64,000 bases of DNA from Trametes villosa (GCA_002964805.2 PUDQ02000089.1:124001-188000); one strand, 5' to 3'; positions 31,425 to 43,553 are shown, counted from the first letter of the stretch. Program-made: numbers and translations. Notes: generated by a model from the sequence alone, not told the origin.

Positions 31425-34400
31425 TCATCCGGTGAAGACCCGCGCTGTCAGGTAAAGCGTAGAGCCGGTGAAGCGCTGTACAGTCCTGGGATTAGCAGTG
31501 GGTGGGCTACGGATCACAAGGGGGCTCACGATGATGCTGGTAATGGCGACGAAGGCGAGGATGAAGGACATGTACGTCTTGGTGCGGCTGAATGTGTCGT
31601 TGCCGGTATCGGTGAACGTGTTCACCGCATCGCTACCGCCTAAAATCGCGACGAGCAGCAGGCCCTATCCGAATACCCGCGTCAACAACCCCTCCCTGTA
31701 CCGTACGGCGAGAGACCCAGCAACTCACGTTCGACAGGACCCACGCAAGCAAGACGTTCGTGCGCACGTTCGCGTAATAATCCTTCGCGAGCTGCTCCTT
31801 CTCGGCCTTGCTCGGGCCCGCGTTCGCGTTCGGGAGCGGCTTGCGGTTCTTGAGGTTCTCGAGCGCCTCCTCGTAGATGCTGTTCACGTCCGCCGCGTCC
31901 GTCGGCACCTCGAGGTCGACCTGCGAGTTGCTGTTCTGGATGACCGCGCCGAGGTCGGTGTTCACCTCGCTGTCCTGCTTCGTGCCCCAGGAGATCTGCA
32001 ACATGCGCCGCAGGTGAGTACAAGACGTAGCTGCCAGGGACATGTAACGCACATCGTCGAGGTTGGCGAACGCATAGCTGTGAAGAGATTGTATTAGGCA
32101 CAGCAAATTTCCGAGGGTTCAAACCGCCTTACATTTGCAGGATGTTCACGTAGCTCGGCGAGAGGAGCATATACGGTATGAAGCTCGTGAGCATGTGCCA
32201 CGGGTCGAACGAGAGGATGCTCGAGATCGCATACACTGCACATCCGCCGCGTCAGCACCCTGCTCTCCACCAAGACGAGGTACGCACGTACCTCCGTATG
32301 TCATGATAATGCTGAACAGCATGATGCGGTACGCGGACCCGCCCTGGTTCGCCGCCTGGATGGAGCACATGATGGCGCAGAAGATCACGTAGACCATCAG
32401 GACGGCGAAGATGATCGTGCAGATCTTGTACTTCCATCTCGCCCTACAAGACGGGTTAGCGACGTCCCTGCGAATAGTGCGCTGCAGAGGCTCACGCTTT
32501 GGGCTTGTTGCCCATGGAAAAGAGGAAGCATGCGATGACGAGACCGCCCATCAAGAACTACCCGCACAGGCGAGAGGATCAGCACCCTGTGGTCACAGCC
32601 GATATAGTACGCCCGCACCTGAATGACTGCGTTGAAGTACCGGATGCCCGGCATGCCAAACGCCTCGCTTTCCAGCGAAGAAGTCAAGATAACCTGAAAG
32701 CAGTGGTCAGCCGATCCATCACAGGCCGCAATAAGATGGTCGTATACTTACGAAGAACAGATAGAAATTCCCCTGCGCGTGTCACCATCAGTGCTGTCCC
32801 CTAGCGCAACCCGATCAAAAGGCAGCACTCACGACCGCAAACCATGCTGCAATCAGGTTGATCACGTTGTACACCGTCTCCACGACCAGCGCGAACTTCC
32901 GCCCAAGACTGTGGCCTGAGCGCAGAATCTGGCCCATGTGGGCGATGGCGTAAGTTGCGGCGAAGAACGACCCGTTCAACCAGCGACGGCGCTGATTGAT
33001 GAATTCCGGGAGAGCGTCGGGTACGTCCGTCTCCGCGATCGCGCTCTTGACATACTTCAGCACCCTGGGAGGACAGCGTCAGGGACTGTCGTCTGAGAGA
33101 ACTCTTGGAGAGATAGGCTTACCAGTTTGAATTGGCTTTCGCGACCAGCTCGAAACAAAGGATACGCTGGAATATGGAGTATTAGCGAATATCAGGTCTG
33201 GGCATTGCCCTAACGATGTCGACATACGTCTTCGGCGAGATCTAGGAGTCGGCCGGTAAGCGTAGGGCTGCACCGTGAATATTCTGCACTTACACATGTT
33301 GGACGTAAATATGTCCGTGTCTCGTCCGTGCAGGACCTCGCCCTTAAAATACGATGCGAGTGGGCCCGCGCCGTACTTGTCGTTCTGCAGCGCGATGTAC
33401 CTGTAGGCAGAGAACGCGCCCGGCTGGCATGTACCCTCGTTAGCCCGGACAGTCCATCCTGATCTAAGACAGGCATACCAAGACACTAATGTACCCGAAA
33501 AGGCTCTCAGTCGGCTTGTCGAGGATAGTCGAGATCTTGTACTCGAAGTTCTGTGCGGCAACTGCAGGGGTGGCGGTCAACCTCCGGCTGGGGCGATAAG
33601 CTTCAAACGCACCTAGTGGGTTTAGTAGGCCACGCCAATGCTTTCCCTTATAAGCCGCAATCTCGCCACATGCTCCGGCGACGTTCGAGTTTACGTCGAA
33701 CGCCTTCCAGAGATGGTATATGCTCTTGCTCCCCGGCATCGTCCCCACATCCAGGAGCACACACACGTTCGGCTACCACCCGCCCCGATCAGTCCCTTCT
33801 CCCCTCGACATTGCGCGCGCTGAGAGACGCACCTGAAGCAACTGCCCAAACGCGTTGAAGAACCACCTGTGCGAGTTGATCTTCTTCTGGTTCTTCTCCT
33901 TCATGCAGAAGATGATCTGCGTCGGCACGATGCCCTTGTCCGGATACTTGAAGTGCAGGTTCTCGTCTAACCCGAACGTCGTCGTGTACTCGAACAGGTG
34001 CGCCGTCACCGGCTTGTTGTTCACCATGTTCTTCATGTGATCGCCCGGCTGGTACACGCCGAGTAGTGTCAGGCAGTCGAGCACGCGCGGGTGCACCTTC
34101 TTTCGGCCGTCTGCGACAATGCATACAACCACCTGCGAGTGGGAGGGTTAGTGGGCAGTTCATATGAACGCCCGAGGGACGCACCTTTTTCCACGCGTCT
34201 TGCCCCCATGTGCGTGAATTCTTGCGCGAGCACAGGTGTGCAATGTTGCGCATCACGCCGTACATCGTCCGGCAAAAGAGGACCTCATCCTCCTATCAAC
34301 CCGTACCAGATCAGCACTCCCCGCAAATACAGATTCGCGCCGTGCACGCACATTATACATAGTAATAACAATAAACAGCTCCGTCGTGCGCCGCAACTCG

Positions 34401-35711
34401 TTCTGGCGGAGGAAGAACCCGCGCCGCTCGAACTCGTCCGGGTCGCACGTCACCGCCGTGTACCGCGTCTTCGTCGTCTCCGGCTCGCCACGGCGCGGGA
34501 GCACGAGCTTCGGCGGCACCGTCAGGTCGAGGACGAGGTTCCCGTTCGTGAGCTGTACCCGCTTCTTAGTCTTGTGCCGCCGCAGGACGCGCCCCGCCGG
34601 TGCGGGCCCGAAGTGTCGCGTCGTCACTGGCGTCTCGGGCTCCGCGAGCGAGGAAGAGGTCGTGAGCGAGACCTTTTCCGCGTCCGCGGGCTCGGACTGG
34701 GCGCGCAGGCGGGCGAAGGAGGGTGATTGGTCGAGCCCGGGGCGCTCGTTTGTGGACATCTGCGAGAGCGGTCGCCGTTGCGGGGATGGGGTGTAACCTG
34801 TGTAGTGCACGCTGCCGTCCCCGCTGATCTGGTAATCTTCGTCTTCGACAGCCGGCGTGGGAGAGCGCGAACGCGGTGGCCGGTACGATGCTCGCGAAGC
34901 CGTCCCGGAGGCGTACGCCTCTGTATCGTGGTTGAAGTGGTCGATGCCCGTGTCCTTAGGGTACACGCCGGACGTCGGGCGGTCCTGCGGCGCGTACGAC
35001 CACCCTGTCGGGTTGGATGGCATGGAGGTGACTGCGCTATATGCGGACACGGGCCGTGATGGCGCTGCCCAGGAGGTGCGTGCCGGGTTGTAGTACGGCG
35101 GATTGGGATCGTACAGGCTGGACCGGGACGTGTTCTGGGCAACGAGCGCAGGAGGGTGGGACGCTGGTGGATGCGGGACGGGTTGGTGGTATACCGGCGC
35201 ATGAGTGTCAGCGAAAGGGTCGTCTTCGGGAGTCTCGTACATGCCCTCCCATTCCAGCGGTTCTCCGGAATTGATCGTGGGCAGAGGACCGTATTCGATT
35301 TGCTGTGCTTGCCTGTGGACAAGAGATTGGCGTCAGCGAGCATTGCGTGTGCGCACACGACAGCGATACTCACCTTTGGCCAACCATTATCACAGTGGAC
35401 GCGCCAGACCCTGTGCTGCTCCTAGAAAGAGACGCGCGCTCGCCAGCCAAAGAGCCCTCCTCCGACGCTTCTGGCACAGGCGGCAAAGAGGGGTGGCGAA
35501 CAGGAGATGTACGCATGGTAGAGAAGCGCTGCTGCACATTGCTCACAGCCACATCAATCCTGTCGTATTCAACGGTAGAGTCCAGAGAGGGAAGAGGACC
35601 GTCAGACAGAGCATAGCGCATGATGGAAGAGCGGGGAGGCGGAACATCGCTGTAGTCTTCATTCTCGTCGTTGAGCGGGGTATACGTGAGGGGTCTGCGT
35701 CGGCCAGCCAT
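31425..35711 (-). CDS. Chitin synthase, division 1 (class I-III type)
   Basis: Eighteen exons from 35711 down to 31425: 35711-35374, 35312-34352, 34292-34185, 34132-33833, 33772-33613, 33561-33479, 33423-33294, 33241-33228, 33166-33123, 33064-32833, 32772-32752, 32693-32619, 32557-32496, 32443-32292, 32235-32133, 32077-32053, 31995-31729, 31664-31425; 1104 residues. A disordered N-terminal region of about 320 residues precedes the chitin-synthase N domain and the GT2 catalytic core. Landmarks are [18 protein letters not shown], the EDR motif split across exons 8/9 ([13 protein letters not shown]) and the product-binding QRRRW. Several TM helices follow. The enzyme polymerises UDP-GlcNAc into wall chitin at the plasma membrane. 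Exon 8 is only 14 nt, exon 11 is 21 nt and exon 16 is 25 nt; each is needed to keep the conserved sequence in frame. Divergent from the EF-hand/ZZ gene. Confidence 0.95.
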
Positions 35712-36259
35712 GTTCAGCGCGTAGATCAAGATGAGTCGTTCAGGAGGGGATCGCGAAGGGAGGCAGCGCTGAGGGGGCGGAGGACATGGACGTCGCAGCG
35801 AACGCGCGCAGCAAACTCGAACACGCGAAGCTGTATCCCGTCACGTGAGCGCGACGCGCCACACTTGTTAGGCGCCCAGATCGTACTTTCGCCTTCCGCC
35901 CTCTCACCCCCAGTCGTCGACCTGGCTTCTTCGTAGTCTCTGAAGAGGAGTCAAACTTGTACTCTCTGTGCTCTGGATTATGGCTTGGTGACGGTGCTGT
36001 GACTACTTGGACCGCCCTGATCTCGCTGTACTCACGCTGCGCATATGAAGTTCATCAAACCACACCTGACAGTTAGCTAACACTGTACTACTTTGCTGCG
36101 CTATCGCCAACCTGGCCGAAGACCCTCTTCTGAGTCATCCAAGCCTTCTGGTGTTCCGTGAGAAGCGATGGTAACCGGTTACCTCCCGAGCGTACGATCG
36201 CCCAAACTCCGAGGTGTTGGTTTCCATCTTGCACGATACCTAGAAAACTATCCGACGAC
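35712..36259. promoter_or_regulatory. Divergent promoter between chitin synthase and EF-hand/ZZ gene
   Basis: A 548-bp region between two start codons on opposite strands. No TATA box is obvious on either side. A palindromic TCACGTGA lies at 35841-35848. No coding evidence. Confidence 0.45.
35841..35848. promoter_or_regulatory. Palindromic E-box TCACGTGA
   Basis: A perfect 8-bp palindrome 130 bp upstream of the chitin synthase ATG. It is a candidate bHLH/bZIP site; no functional evidence. Confidence 0.25.
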
Positions 36260-39200
36260 ATGGCCCAAAAAACCAGTGGCAACTTAGACCATGCGCTTCA
36301 GGAGGCTAATACAGCCATTGCTAGCAGCGCGACTTACAAAGCTACAGCGTCCGAGGGCCGTCTCAACTCTTTAGGTACGCCCCCTGACCTTGATGGGACG
36401 CCATCTGACCATCTCAAACAAACAGGAAACAAAGTGTCCGGAGTAGTCCAGGGCGAGTATGCATCTGTGGCGCAAAGCGATGCAGCCGCGTCCGCATTCT
36501 CCCTAGTCAAGGAAGGAGTTGTCAACTTTGCGGAGAACAGCAAAATCCTCATGTCCGCCCTCGATGAAGTCGCCAAACTTCACCCAGTTGTACAAGGCAA
36601 GTTTGACATTTCCACGTCGCCGACCCTCCCGTCTGATTGCCAATATTCCTCATGGGTGCAGTGGCCGTGTCGCTCTTCAAGGCCGCGTTGACTCTCGAGC
36701 TCACCCGGAGGGAGAACGATGATAAGGTGCTCGCACTCAACGCCACGATGTGCGACATGATGTCAATCCTCACTCTGTACGTCCTATGCCCGGCCATCCT
36801 CCGTGTTGATCTATGCTCACCATTCAAAGGCTCAAACGTGTCGCCTCTGCGAAAGAACTCGACGCTCACGGTCTTACCATCGAAGATCGCCTACTACAGC
36901 GCATGACCGGCATCATCGAGTCGATCAAGGTCTGTGCGAAGACCTGCGACAGCTACCACAAACGAAACCTGACCAGTAAGTTGTTGTGTGACTCAAACTT
37001 GGCGATACCGGGAGCCTGATACGCCGCTCTGATAGTCAAAATCTTCACGAGCACGAAATGGAAGGCAAAGTTCACCGACGTCGCACAGCAATTCGTCGAC
37101 CACAAGGCCGGACTCCAATTGGATCTGCAGATGCACGCCAGCATCGGCATCGCAGCAACAGCAGAGACGCTCGCCACCATGAGCCAGAACGTCGAGGCAG
37201 TGATGGACATGGTCTTCGAGCTCATGCGCACCCCAGAGGAGCGCGAACTCGCGAACTTCGTCTCGAGCCGCCCGGGGGGCGCAGCGGGTGTCTTGAAGAA
37301 CAGTACCTTCCTTGCCCAGGTCCTCGCGAAGCAGCGGCCGGCGCGGGGAGACAGCCTCGCCCCGCCTGCGCAGGTCGACGAGCCCTTCACGGTCGAACGG
37401 CTCCAGCGGGAGGTGGCGAAGGATATCGAGAGCGTCGTGAGGGAAAACCAGTTCTTCGAGCAGAAGTTCGAGGCAATGCGCATTCAACTGGATGAGGTGC
37501 GCGTCACGATTCGGCATGAGACCGACCGGATGATCGACGCGGTGCTTTCTGGTCCTCACGAACGTATCATCGATCGGGTAAGCAGTCATTTATGCAGTAG
37601 CTTCGGGCGTCGCTCATATTCCGCTCAGGATCTCTACCACATATGGAAGGAAATGGTGAGCATTCAGCAACGAGCATTGACGATGTTGACTGACGTCGCC
37701 GATATATAGGGCTGGAAAGGGAGCGTGAAGGCCAAGCACCTCGTCATGGCCGTCCGCGACCACTTTGCCGAAGAAAGTCACGCCGCACTCGCGGTCATCC
37801 GCGACCTGACCGAGGACGGCGATCCCGAATTGGTTGCACGGAAGATGTCGCAGGTCGCGGAGGTCGCCCGTCGCACAACCCCCCTCGAGGATGCTTGGGC
37901 ACTCCAGTACATCACCGTGTCGCGTGTACAGCCGCTCATCGAAGCCATCGACAACGACGTGTCCTCGTTCGTCACGGTCACAGAAGTCAACGCGTTCACC
38001 TCGGCGAGACCTGCCGCTTGGAGGTGAGCACCTTATATCCAGAGTTATGGCAGTTCGTATGCTGAACATCCCGTCCAGCCTCCCGCGATGGATTGCCTAT
38101 TGGACCTTCGGTAAGACCTAACAGCACAGGTGCCTATTGCGTTGCATCTCTCATCTAAGGCATTCCAGGCTTCGAGATGACCATGCAATGGTATACTCGC
38201 CGCATCCGCGCGCTCTTTGCACGCATCCACTTCGATTCACGATGCGTGCTCCCCACTAACCGGTTGGCTTTGAGTACATTCGTATCATCCCCGCAAGTAT
38301 CCTTCGTCGAAAACCTCCTCTCTGGACTACACACAAGCGATGGCCGAGCAGGCGCGGACTGGGACTGGGATAGCGCGTTTGCCAAGTTCAAGAGCTACGT
38401 CGTGGACCACGAGAACCAGCTCGCGAAGCGACTACAAAGAGTCAAGTACTTCATCGACGAGGCGAACACCCTTACTACGCTCATAGTTGGTAGCGAGCGC
38501 CCCGAAACAGTAAGTTCCGTCTCTCAGCTATCGAGGAACGGAGTAACAGAACTGCGCCAGTATGCGCTTCCTCTCGTGTTCCTTCTGCTCAAGAGGAGTC
38601 TGTTCGTCATTCAGCAAGCCGCTCAGGTGAAGCTCCACGAGGATGAGCTCGCCATCATCCAGTGTTCCCTGCAAGTCATCTGGGCCACTATCGGTGATCG
38701 CGTTAGTACCCTACGAGGTAACATTAGACGCATTGTGCGCAAGCTACTTAGAGGCTCACTCCGCTTGACCACAGCGATGTTCAAGTTCCAGAATCTGCAT
38801 AACACGGAGCAGCTCGAAAACTTCTCCTTTGGCCTGGTGAGCCCTATGCCCATTCCGCCCCCTACGTACACCACGAGTACTCACATCTTGACTAGTATTC
38901 CTACGTGTTCGACCCGCCTAAGATGGGACCTTTCTGGGAGAGAGATCCAGCAATGGATATCCGACGCACACCTACCTTGGGAGAAAGGAGGGACGACCGG
39001 CACATCACGACCTCTGGTCAAGAATCTGACCCAGGCTCCGACGACCTACCTCTTTGCTACGGCCCCCAAGTCGAAGAGCTGGACGCCATCCTCGATGAAC
39101 GCTGCCCCACTGATGCCGTTGAAGAAGACGAGTCCGTCGATACCTCTGAGAACGAGAAGTCGCTCGTCGGTCATTGGAGCGGCACCTACACATACGGGAA

Positions 39201-40662
39201 CGGCATAGGGAATGACGGCCTTGTTAGCTTCAGCATCACAACCCACGCATTGGACGGTACGATCACCGGCAGCGGCAAGGACGCTTGCGGTCCCTTTACC
39301 ATCCGCGGCTTCGTCGCCAGCGACGGCCAAATCGCGTTCATCAAAGACTATGCGATGCTTCAATCGGGCGAGAAGGTGTTCTGGTACTACGAGGCGGAGG
39401 CACAGGAAGACTTGCTAGCCATCGACGGGTCCTGGGGTCTTCCTCGATCCATCATACAGGCACGCCGCCACGCCACAGCACCGACCTCGGACGGGCCAAC
39501 TACGGAGATCATGCCCCCGCCGGGATCGAAGACCGACGCACTCGTGGTCCTGGGCTCGTTCACCCTCCAGCGCCGCCCAGTCGAGTACTTCCTCGCCTGC
39601 CCGCCCGCCGAGGACTTCGAGCGCAACCGCCCCCGTGCGCTATGGACGCTCGCCATCAACGTCGCATTGCACACCGCCCGCGTAAGGTCGGGCAGACTGG
39701 ACTGGGCCGCCCTGCGCGCACGCCGCGAGCTGCGCGAGCGGTACGTCGAATTGACTGTGAAGCGCCTCGCGAACAGGTATCGACTGGGCGCCCAAGAGGA
39801 GCGCGAGCGCGAGGAGCTGCTGAAGGAGATCCACCCGGACGACCTGCACCTGTGGGGTGCGATGAGCTTATTCCGTCGCGCGCGCGAGGTCTCACATCGG
39901 TGAGCTCTTTGTTCCCTGCACAGGATACTCTGCTGAACAGTAATCTTGTTGGTAGGTCATACTCCTGCAGCATATGTCGTTCCGGGCCCATATTCGGCGG
40001 CCGGCTCGTCTGCGCCGACTGTACCACGGATGTGGGGAAAACGACTGACTTTTGCCATGATTGTTTCTCGGACCAAGGTCACGCCCGGCAGCCTTCGCAC
40101 GCGGTGGTACAACTCCGCTCGACACCGCTCCGCATATACCTGCTCGCAATCCTGAACGCGGCGAAACGGATGTCTACGCACTGCGCCGACAACAACCCTG
40201 CTCACGATGGCTCACCATGCGCGGAGTGCCAGTGCGCGATCAATCCCACGGACGCTTACTGGTGCTGCTTGGACTGTGAATGTGAGTGTGTTTTGCTCTG
40301 TCTACCTATTCAGCTACGGTGCGGACCTGATCGAGATTTCGCTCGTAGCGTTCACCTACGTCTGCGCTGCTTGCAACACTCGGATCGAGCACGAAAAGCC
40401 GTGGCTGCGCGAGCGACTTCGCAGCGCAGACTACGCACAGATACACGACTGGTCACACTCGCTTGTCCTAATCCCTGCGGCTGAAGGCCCAGCGCAGGCA
40501 CGGAAGCAAACGTCGATCGAGGATCGGCTGGCGCTGCTGGAAACGAGGCTCGATGGGAAGCTGGCTGATGTGAACGCCCGCTTGACGAGTTTCCAGAGTA
40601 TACTGGCTCAGGTGCTCTCAAGGCTGGGGTCTCTTGGTGTGTCTGGGAAGAGCGGCGAGTAA
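36260..40662 (+). CDS. Large EF-hand and ZZ-type zinc-finger protein (basidiomycete family)
   Basis: Thirteen exons: 36260-36596, 36662-36776, 36830-36975, 37036-37577, 37629-37655, 37710-38023, 38079-38110, 38169-38509, 38561-38717, 38775-38836, 38896-39899, 39956-40281, 40349-40662; 1238 residues. The N-terminal 390 residues are helical (VSLFKAALTLELTRREND, CDMMSILTLLKRV) and recall a four-helix adaptor or MLKL-like bundle. An EF-hand loop DNDVSSFVTVTE sits at D470-E481, followed by FTSARPAAWSLPRWIAYW. Then come a helical region, a W-rich beta domain, another helix bundle, a ZZ-like finger (CSIC...CADC...CHDC) and a second Cys cluster. I know similar EF-hand proteins only from mushrooms; their role is unknown, and calcium binding is inferred from the loop. 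The first intron uses a GC donor (GCAAGT at 36597). A further 51-bp intron at 36375-36425 is possible, since its removal also keeps frame. Confidence 0.82.
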
Positions 40663-41161
40663 GTAGGTAGCGGAGAAGCTGTAAGAGAAGCGAAAGGGAT
40701 ATGTTCACTACTTGGGATAGTTGCGAGTAACTTGTCGATGTAATGACCATGGCCTGATGACTATTAATGACATTACAGTGTGCTTACGTCGGGTTGTTAG
40801 TGACGATCATAGTCCGCATTTATGTAGATATATGTCTGCCTTACAACTTCCACACCGTTTGTGCGATGTGGCTGACGCTCTCTTCAACACTTTCGCGTCC
40901 TCCCACCCCTTCTTGTCTGTGCTCCCCTTGAAGAGCTCCAAATCTCAGGGTCAGAGGTGGGTGGCAAAACCCGGCATTGCACACGATATGTCATCGGAAA
41001 TCCTATGAGCAATGGGGGGTGCCTTGAGTCCTCTGACAACCGCGGGATCCGCATCTATCACCATACGATACCTCTATCCTGACCAGTATCTCCGTGCTCC
41101 TCGCCAATGTCCCTGTTGGCTCCCGCGGTCAAACCGTGATGACGGCGCGCAGAAGCCACGA
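40663..41161. other. Spacer before the peptide array
   Basis: No gene seen. It contains the 3' UTR of the EF-hand/ZZ gene and the far promoter of the first peptide gene. I looked specifically for another Met-Gln signal-peptide reading frame and found none. Confidence 0.5.
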
Positions 41162-41169
41162 CATAAAAT
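41162..41169 (+). promoter_or_regulatory. TATA-like box of P1
   Basis: CATAAAAT, 71 bp upstream of the P1 start codon. Confidence 0.5.
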
Positions 41170-41232
41170 GCCTCGAAAGCCCCTGACCTCTGGCATCACG
41201 CTTCTCAATTGTCGCGAGCCGCTTCTCCCGCC

Positions 41233-41376
41233 ATGCAAATCATCAACAAGCTTCTCTTCGTCGTTGCACTCTTCGCCGCTACGGCGGTCGCTCGTCCGGG
41301 CCCTGCGGAAGCTCTCCGCTGCACGGTGTGCTCGGCAGGTTTCTGCCCTTGCGGAGACCTGGTAGTCAGCCAGTAA
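41233..41376 (+). CDS. Secreted 4-Cys micro-peptide precursor P1
   Basis: 47 residues. The signal peptide MQIINKLLFVVALFAATAVA (cut probably after position 20) is followed by about 27 residues starting RPGPAEAL. The cysteine pattern is C-x2-C-x4-C-x-C in CTVCSAGFCPC. P1 and P2 share MQIINKL and PGPAE. Ten nucleotides after the stop is a GTAAGC donor, with an AACTGAC branch site near 41417 and an acceptor at 41453 or 41457. I do not recognise the family. The four closely spaced Cys suggest two disulfides or metal binding. Expression is likely, given its own TATA box and the conserved architecture, but unproven. Confidence 0.75.
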   Translation: MQIINKLLFVVALFAATAVARPGPAEALRCTVCSAGFCPCGDLVVSQ

Positions 41377-41889
41377 CGGGAACATGTAAGCCCATCAACA
41401 GCCCAGAAGAAGTAATGAACTGACGACATGCTTGCCTCGGCCCGTCACTGGAGCCAGGGTGGAGGCGGTGGTGGATGAATCGATGACCCAGGGCTCGTTG
41501 TTGTAGAATTCGGTAGACCCGTCTGAACCGCTGGAATCCTACTCCCTCGAACGACACGACGACGCTCGGCTCAGATTATGAAATCGAGTCGAGTATACAT
41601 ATTTGAGTGCGACAACCAAAGGCGGCATTCGCTATGCCTATCGACTTCGTATTGGGCTAGTACCGAAACCCGCGACCCATCAGTGGTCGGCGCCAGCAGC
41701 GCCGACGCTTCCCGCCAATCCCGAAGATACACGCCAAGGACGGTAGCAGTAGGTGCCTGCCCAACTCCTGACAGGAAGTTGACACCGCGCATCTGATGTC
41801 TTTCAGGGGAGCGAGAGTGATGGGTGCATCCGCTCTCCTTGCTATGTGCGTGGTCTCGAAGCCAGGTCAGCAGGGTGCCGGAGAGACGC

Positions 41890-41896
41890 TATATAA
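41890..41896 (+). promoter_or_regulatory. TATA box of P2
   Basis: TATATAA, 79 bp upstream of the P2 start codon. Confidence 0.6.
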
Positions 41897-41968
41897 CGAC
41901 GGCAGGGTTGAACCCCGAGCTCGATAACACGCCTTTCCGCCGCTACGAAACACACCTCCACTTGCACG

Positions 41969-42109
41969 ATGCAGATTATCAACAAACTCGTCCTCGTCGC
42001 GGCCCTCTTCGCCGCAGCTGTCATCGCCACCCCAGGCCCTGCAGAGGAAATCCACTGCGTCTGCGTGACGGACCCTTGCCCATGTGCGAAACAGGTGTCC
42101 GGCTTGTAA
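41969..42109 (+). CDS. Secreted 4-Cys micro-peptide precursor P2
   Basis: 46 residues: signal peptide MQIINKLVLVAALFAAAVIA, then TPGPAEEIH and the core CVCVTDPCPC (C-x-C-x4-C-x-C), ending AKQVSGL. The core is almost identical to that of P3. The predicted 3'-UTR intron is 42120-42170 (GTAAGC donor 10 nt after the stop, CTGAT branch, ATAG acceptor). No dibasic processing site, GPI signal or CaaX box. Family unknown. Confidence 0.78.
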   Translation: MQIINKLVLVAALFAAAVIATPGPAEEIHCVCVTDPCPCAKQVSGL

Positions 42110-42555
42110 GACGAAGCGGGTAAGCCCCGGCTAGGTCAGGGAGAGACGTGAAGCTGATGAATGCTTATAGTACTACCAGGTCATCTCACGCTAGGTAGAT
42201 TTGAGGAGCGCGAATGGGAATGGTGAAGGGAACAGCATGGGTTGTGGGTATGATGTCGATGTACCGTTGGGTGAAGAGCTGCATTACGTTTCCTCGTCCA
42301 CACCTGAGAGTCAGCGGAGTGAGACTTCTCATGAGTTGAAGAGGGCCAATGCTTGCAGTCGCATGCGGAGCTTCTCGCAAAGATGAACTCCGGGTGCTGC
42401 GATCACAAATACCTGCTAAGGAGATTCTGACATCTGACATACCGCGTCCGTCATCTCCCAGGAGAGAATACTGACATGCGCCTCCGTTGTCGCCGGAAAG
42501 CCACGGTCATCCACAGACCGACGTCAATTTGAACGCTGGGCCGACGGAGGTTCAG

Positions 42556-42564
42556 TTAAAAAGG
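42556..42564 (+). promoter_or_regulatory. TATA-like box of P3
   Basis: TTAAAAAGG, 76 bp upstream of the P3 start; weaker than the others. Confidence 0.35.
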
Positions 42565-42631
42565 CCGTTATCATGAACATCATTACTCACAACGCACCCC
42601 AGTCAGCCTCCTCGAACGCCGTCTTCACATC

Positions 42632-42787
42632 ATGCAGATCGTTAACTTGAACAAGCTCATCCTCGCTATTGCCCTCTTCGCCGTTGCGGCAGTTGCTATC
42701 CCGCATGAAGCAGAAATCCCTCATTGCGTCTGTGTCACGAGCCCCTGCCCGTGCGACGGAACGGGAAGGCTTCCTGACCTGAAGTAG
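42632..42787 (+). CDS. Secreted 4-Cys micro-peptide precursor P3
   Basis: 51 residues. The signal peptide (MQIVNLNKLILAIALF...) is two residues longer than in P1/P2. The mature part begins near IPHEAEIPH and has the core CVCVTSPCPC followed by DGTGRLPDLK. The predicted 3'-UTR intron is 42795-42848 (donor GTAAGA, 7 nt after the stop; ATCTGAC branch; CACAG acceptor). A close relative of P2 by core and position. No known domain. Confidence 0.77.
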   Translation: MQIVNLNKLILAIALFAVAAVAIPHEAEIPHCVCVTSPCPCDGTGRLPDLK

Positions 42788-43545
42788 CGGGGAGGTAAGA
42801 GAGTGCATTAATGATGGAATGCATCTGACATATGCGTGCGCACCACAGTCGCTTTCGAAGCCTTGGATCCCGAGGAGGGCGGCGGAGAACGAAGTTATAA
42901 GGGATGCAATAAAGCGCGTGTAGTTGTGTTTCGCCGTTTCTCCGCGAAACATGCCACCGTAGTAGTGCCCTCGTTTCGAAGGCGTGAGGGAAGACAATCG
43001 GAAGAATGTTCTAGTTGCCAGCCGCGGAATGTGTGTGCATGTCGTAGTGGATCAGGACGAGGTTTCTACTCGTCCACGTACCGTGAGAGGCCCCAATGCA
43101 CAACTTGGCAATCTTTGTCCTGTATGAAAACATGCCGTGAGCGTTCACATGTGTATGATCATGCCCCCAGGAGTTACATGATAGCGAGCAGGAGTTTTGA
43201 AGTCTCCGGTACCTAGATACGCCGCGCCACGGAACATCACCGCTGTCGCATCGACGTGCTGACGACGCGCCCCTGGACATGGACGATGGATACGATACCC
43301 GTGGTCTCCGGAGGAGGCCTCATGTGACCGCGTGTCCTGTTGCTTGAGCAGGCCGCCGAGCCCCGCTGTGCCGCGGCGCTCGCATTAGCAGCTGTCGATC
43401 TACTGACGTCGCTTAACCTCCTATGCGGCGGTTTCGAGCAGGACGTTGTACTTACAGAGGCCATGGCTTCCCTGTTTTCCTGTAGCGAGTACGACGAGGG
43501 CGGGCCTGACGCAACCGTCGGACGTTGTGCCCACTGTCCCTATTG

Positions 43546-43553
43546 CCTATAAC
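43546..43553 (+). promoter_or_regulatory. TATA-like box of P4
   Basis: CCTATAAC, 67 bp upstream of the P4 start codon. Confidence 0.5.
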
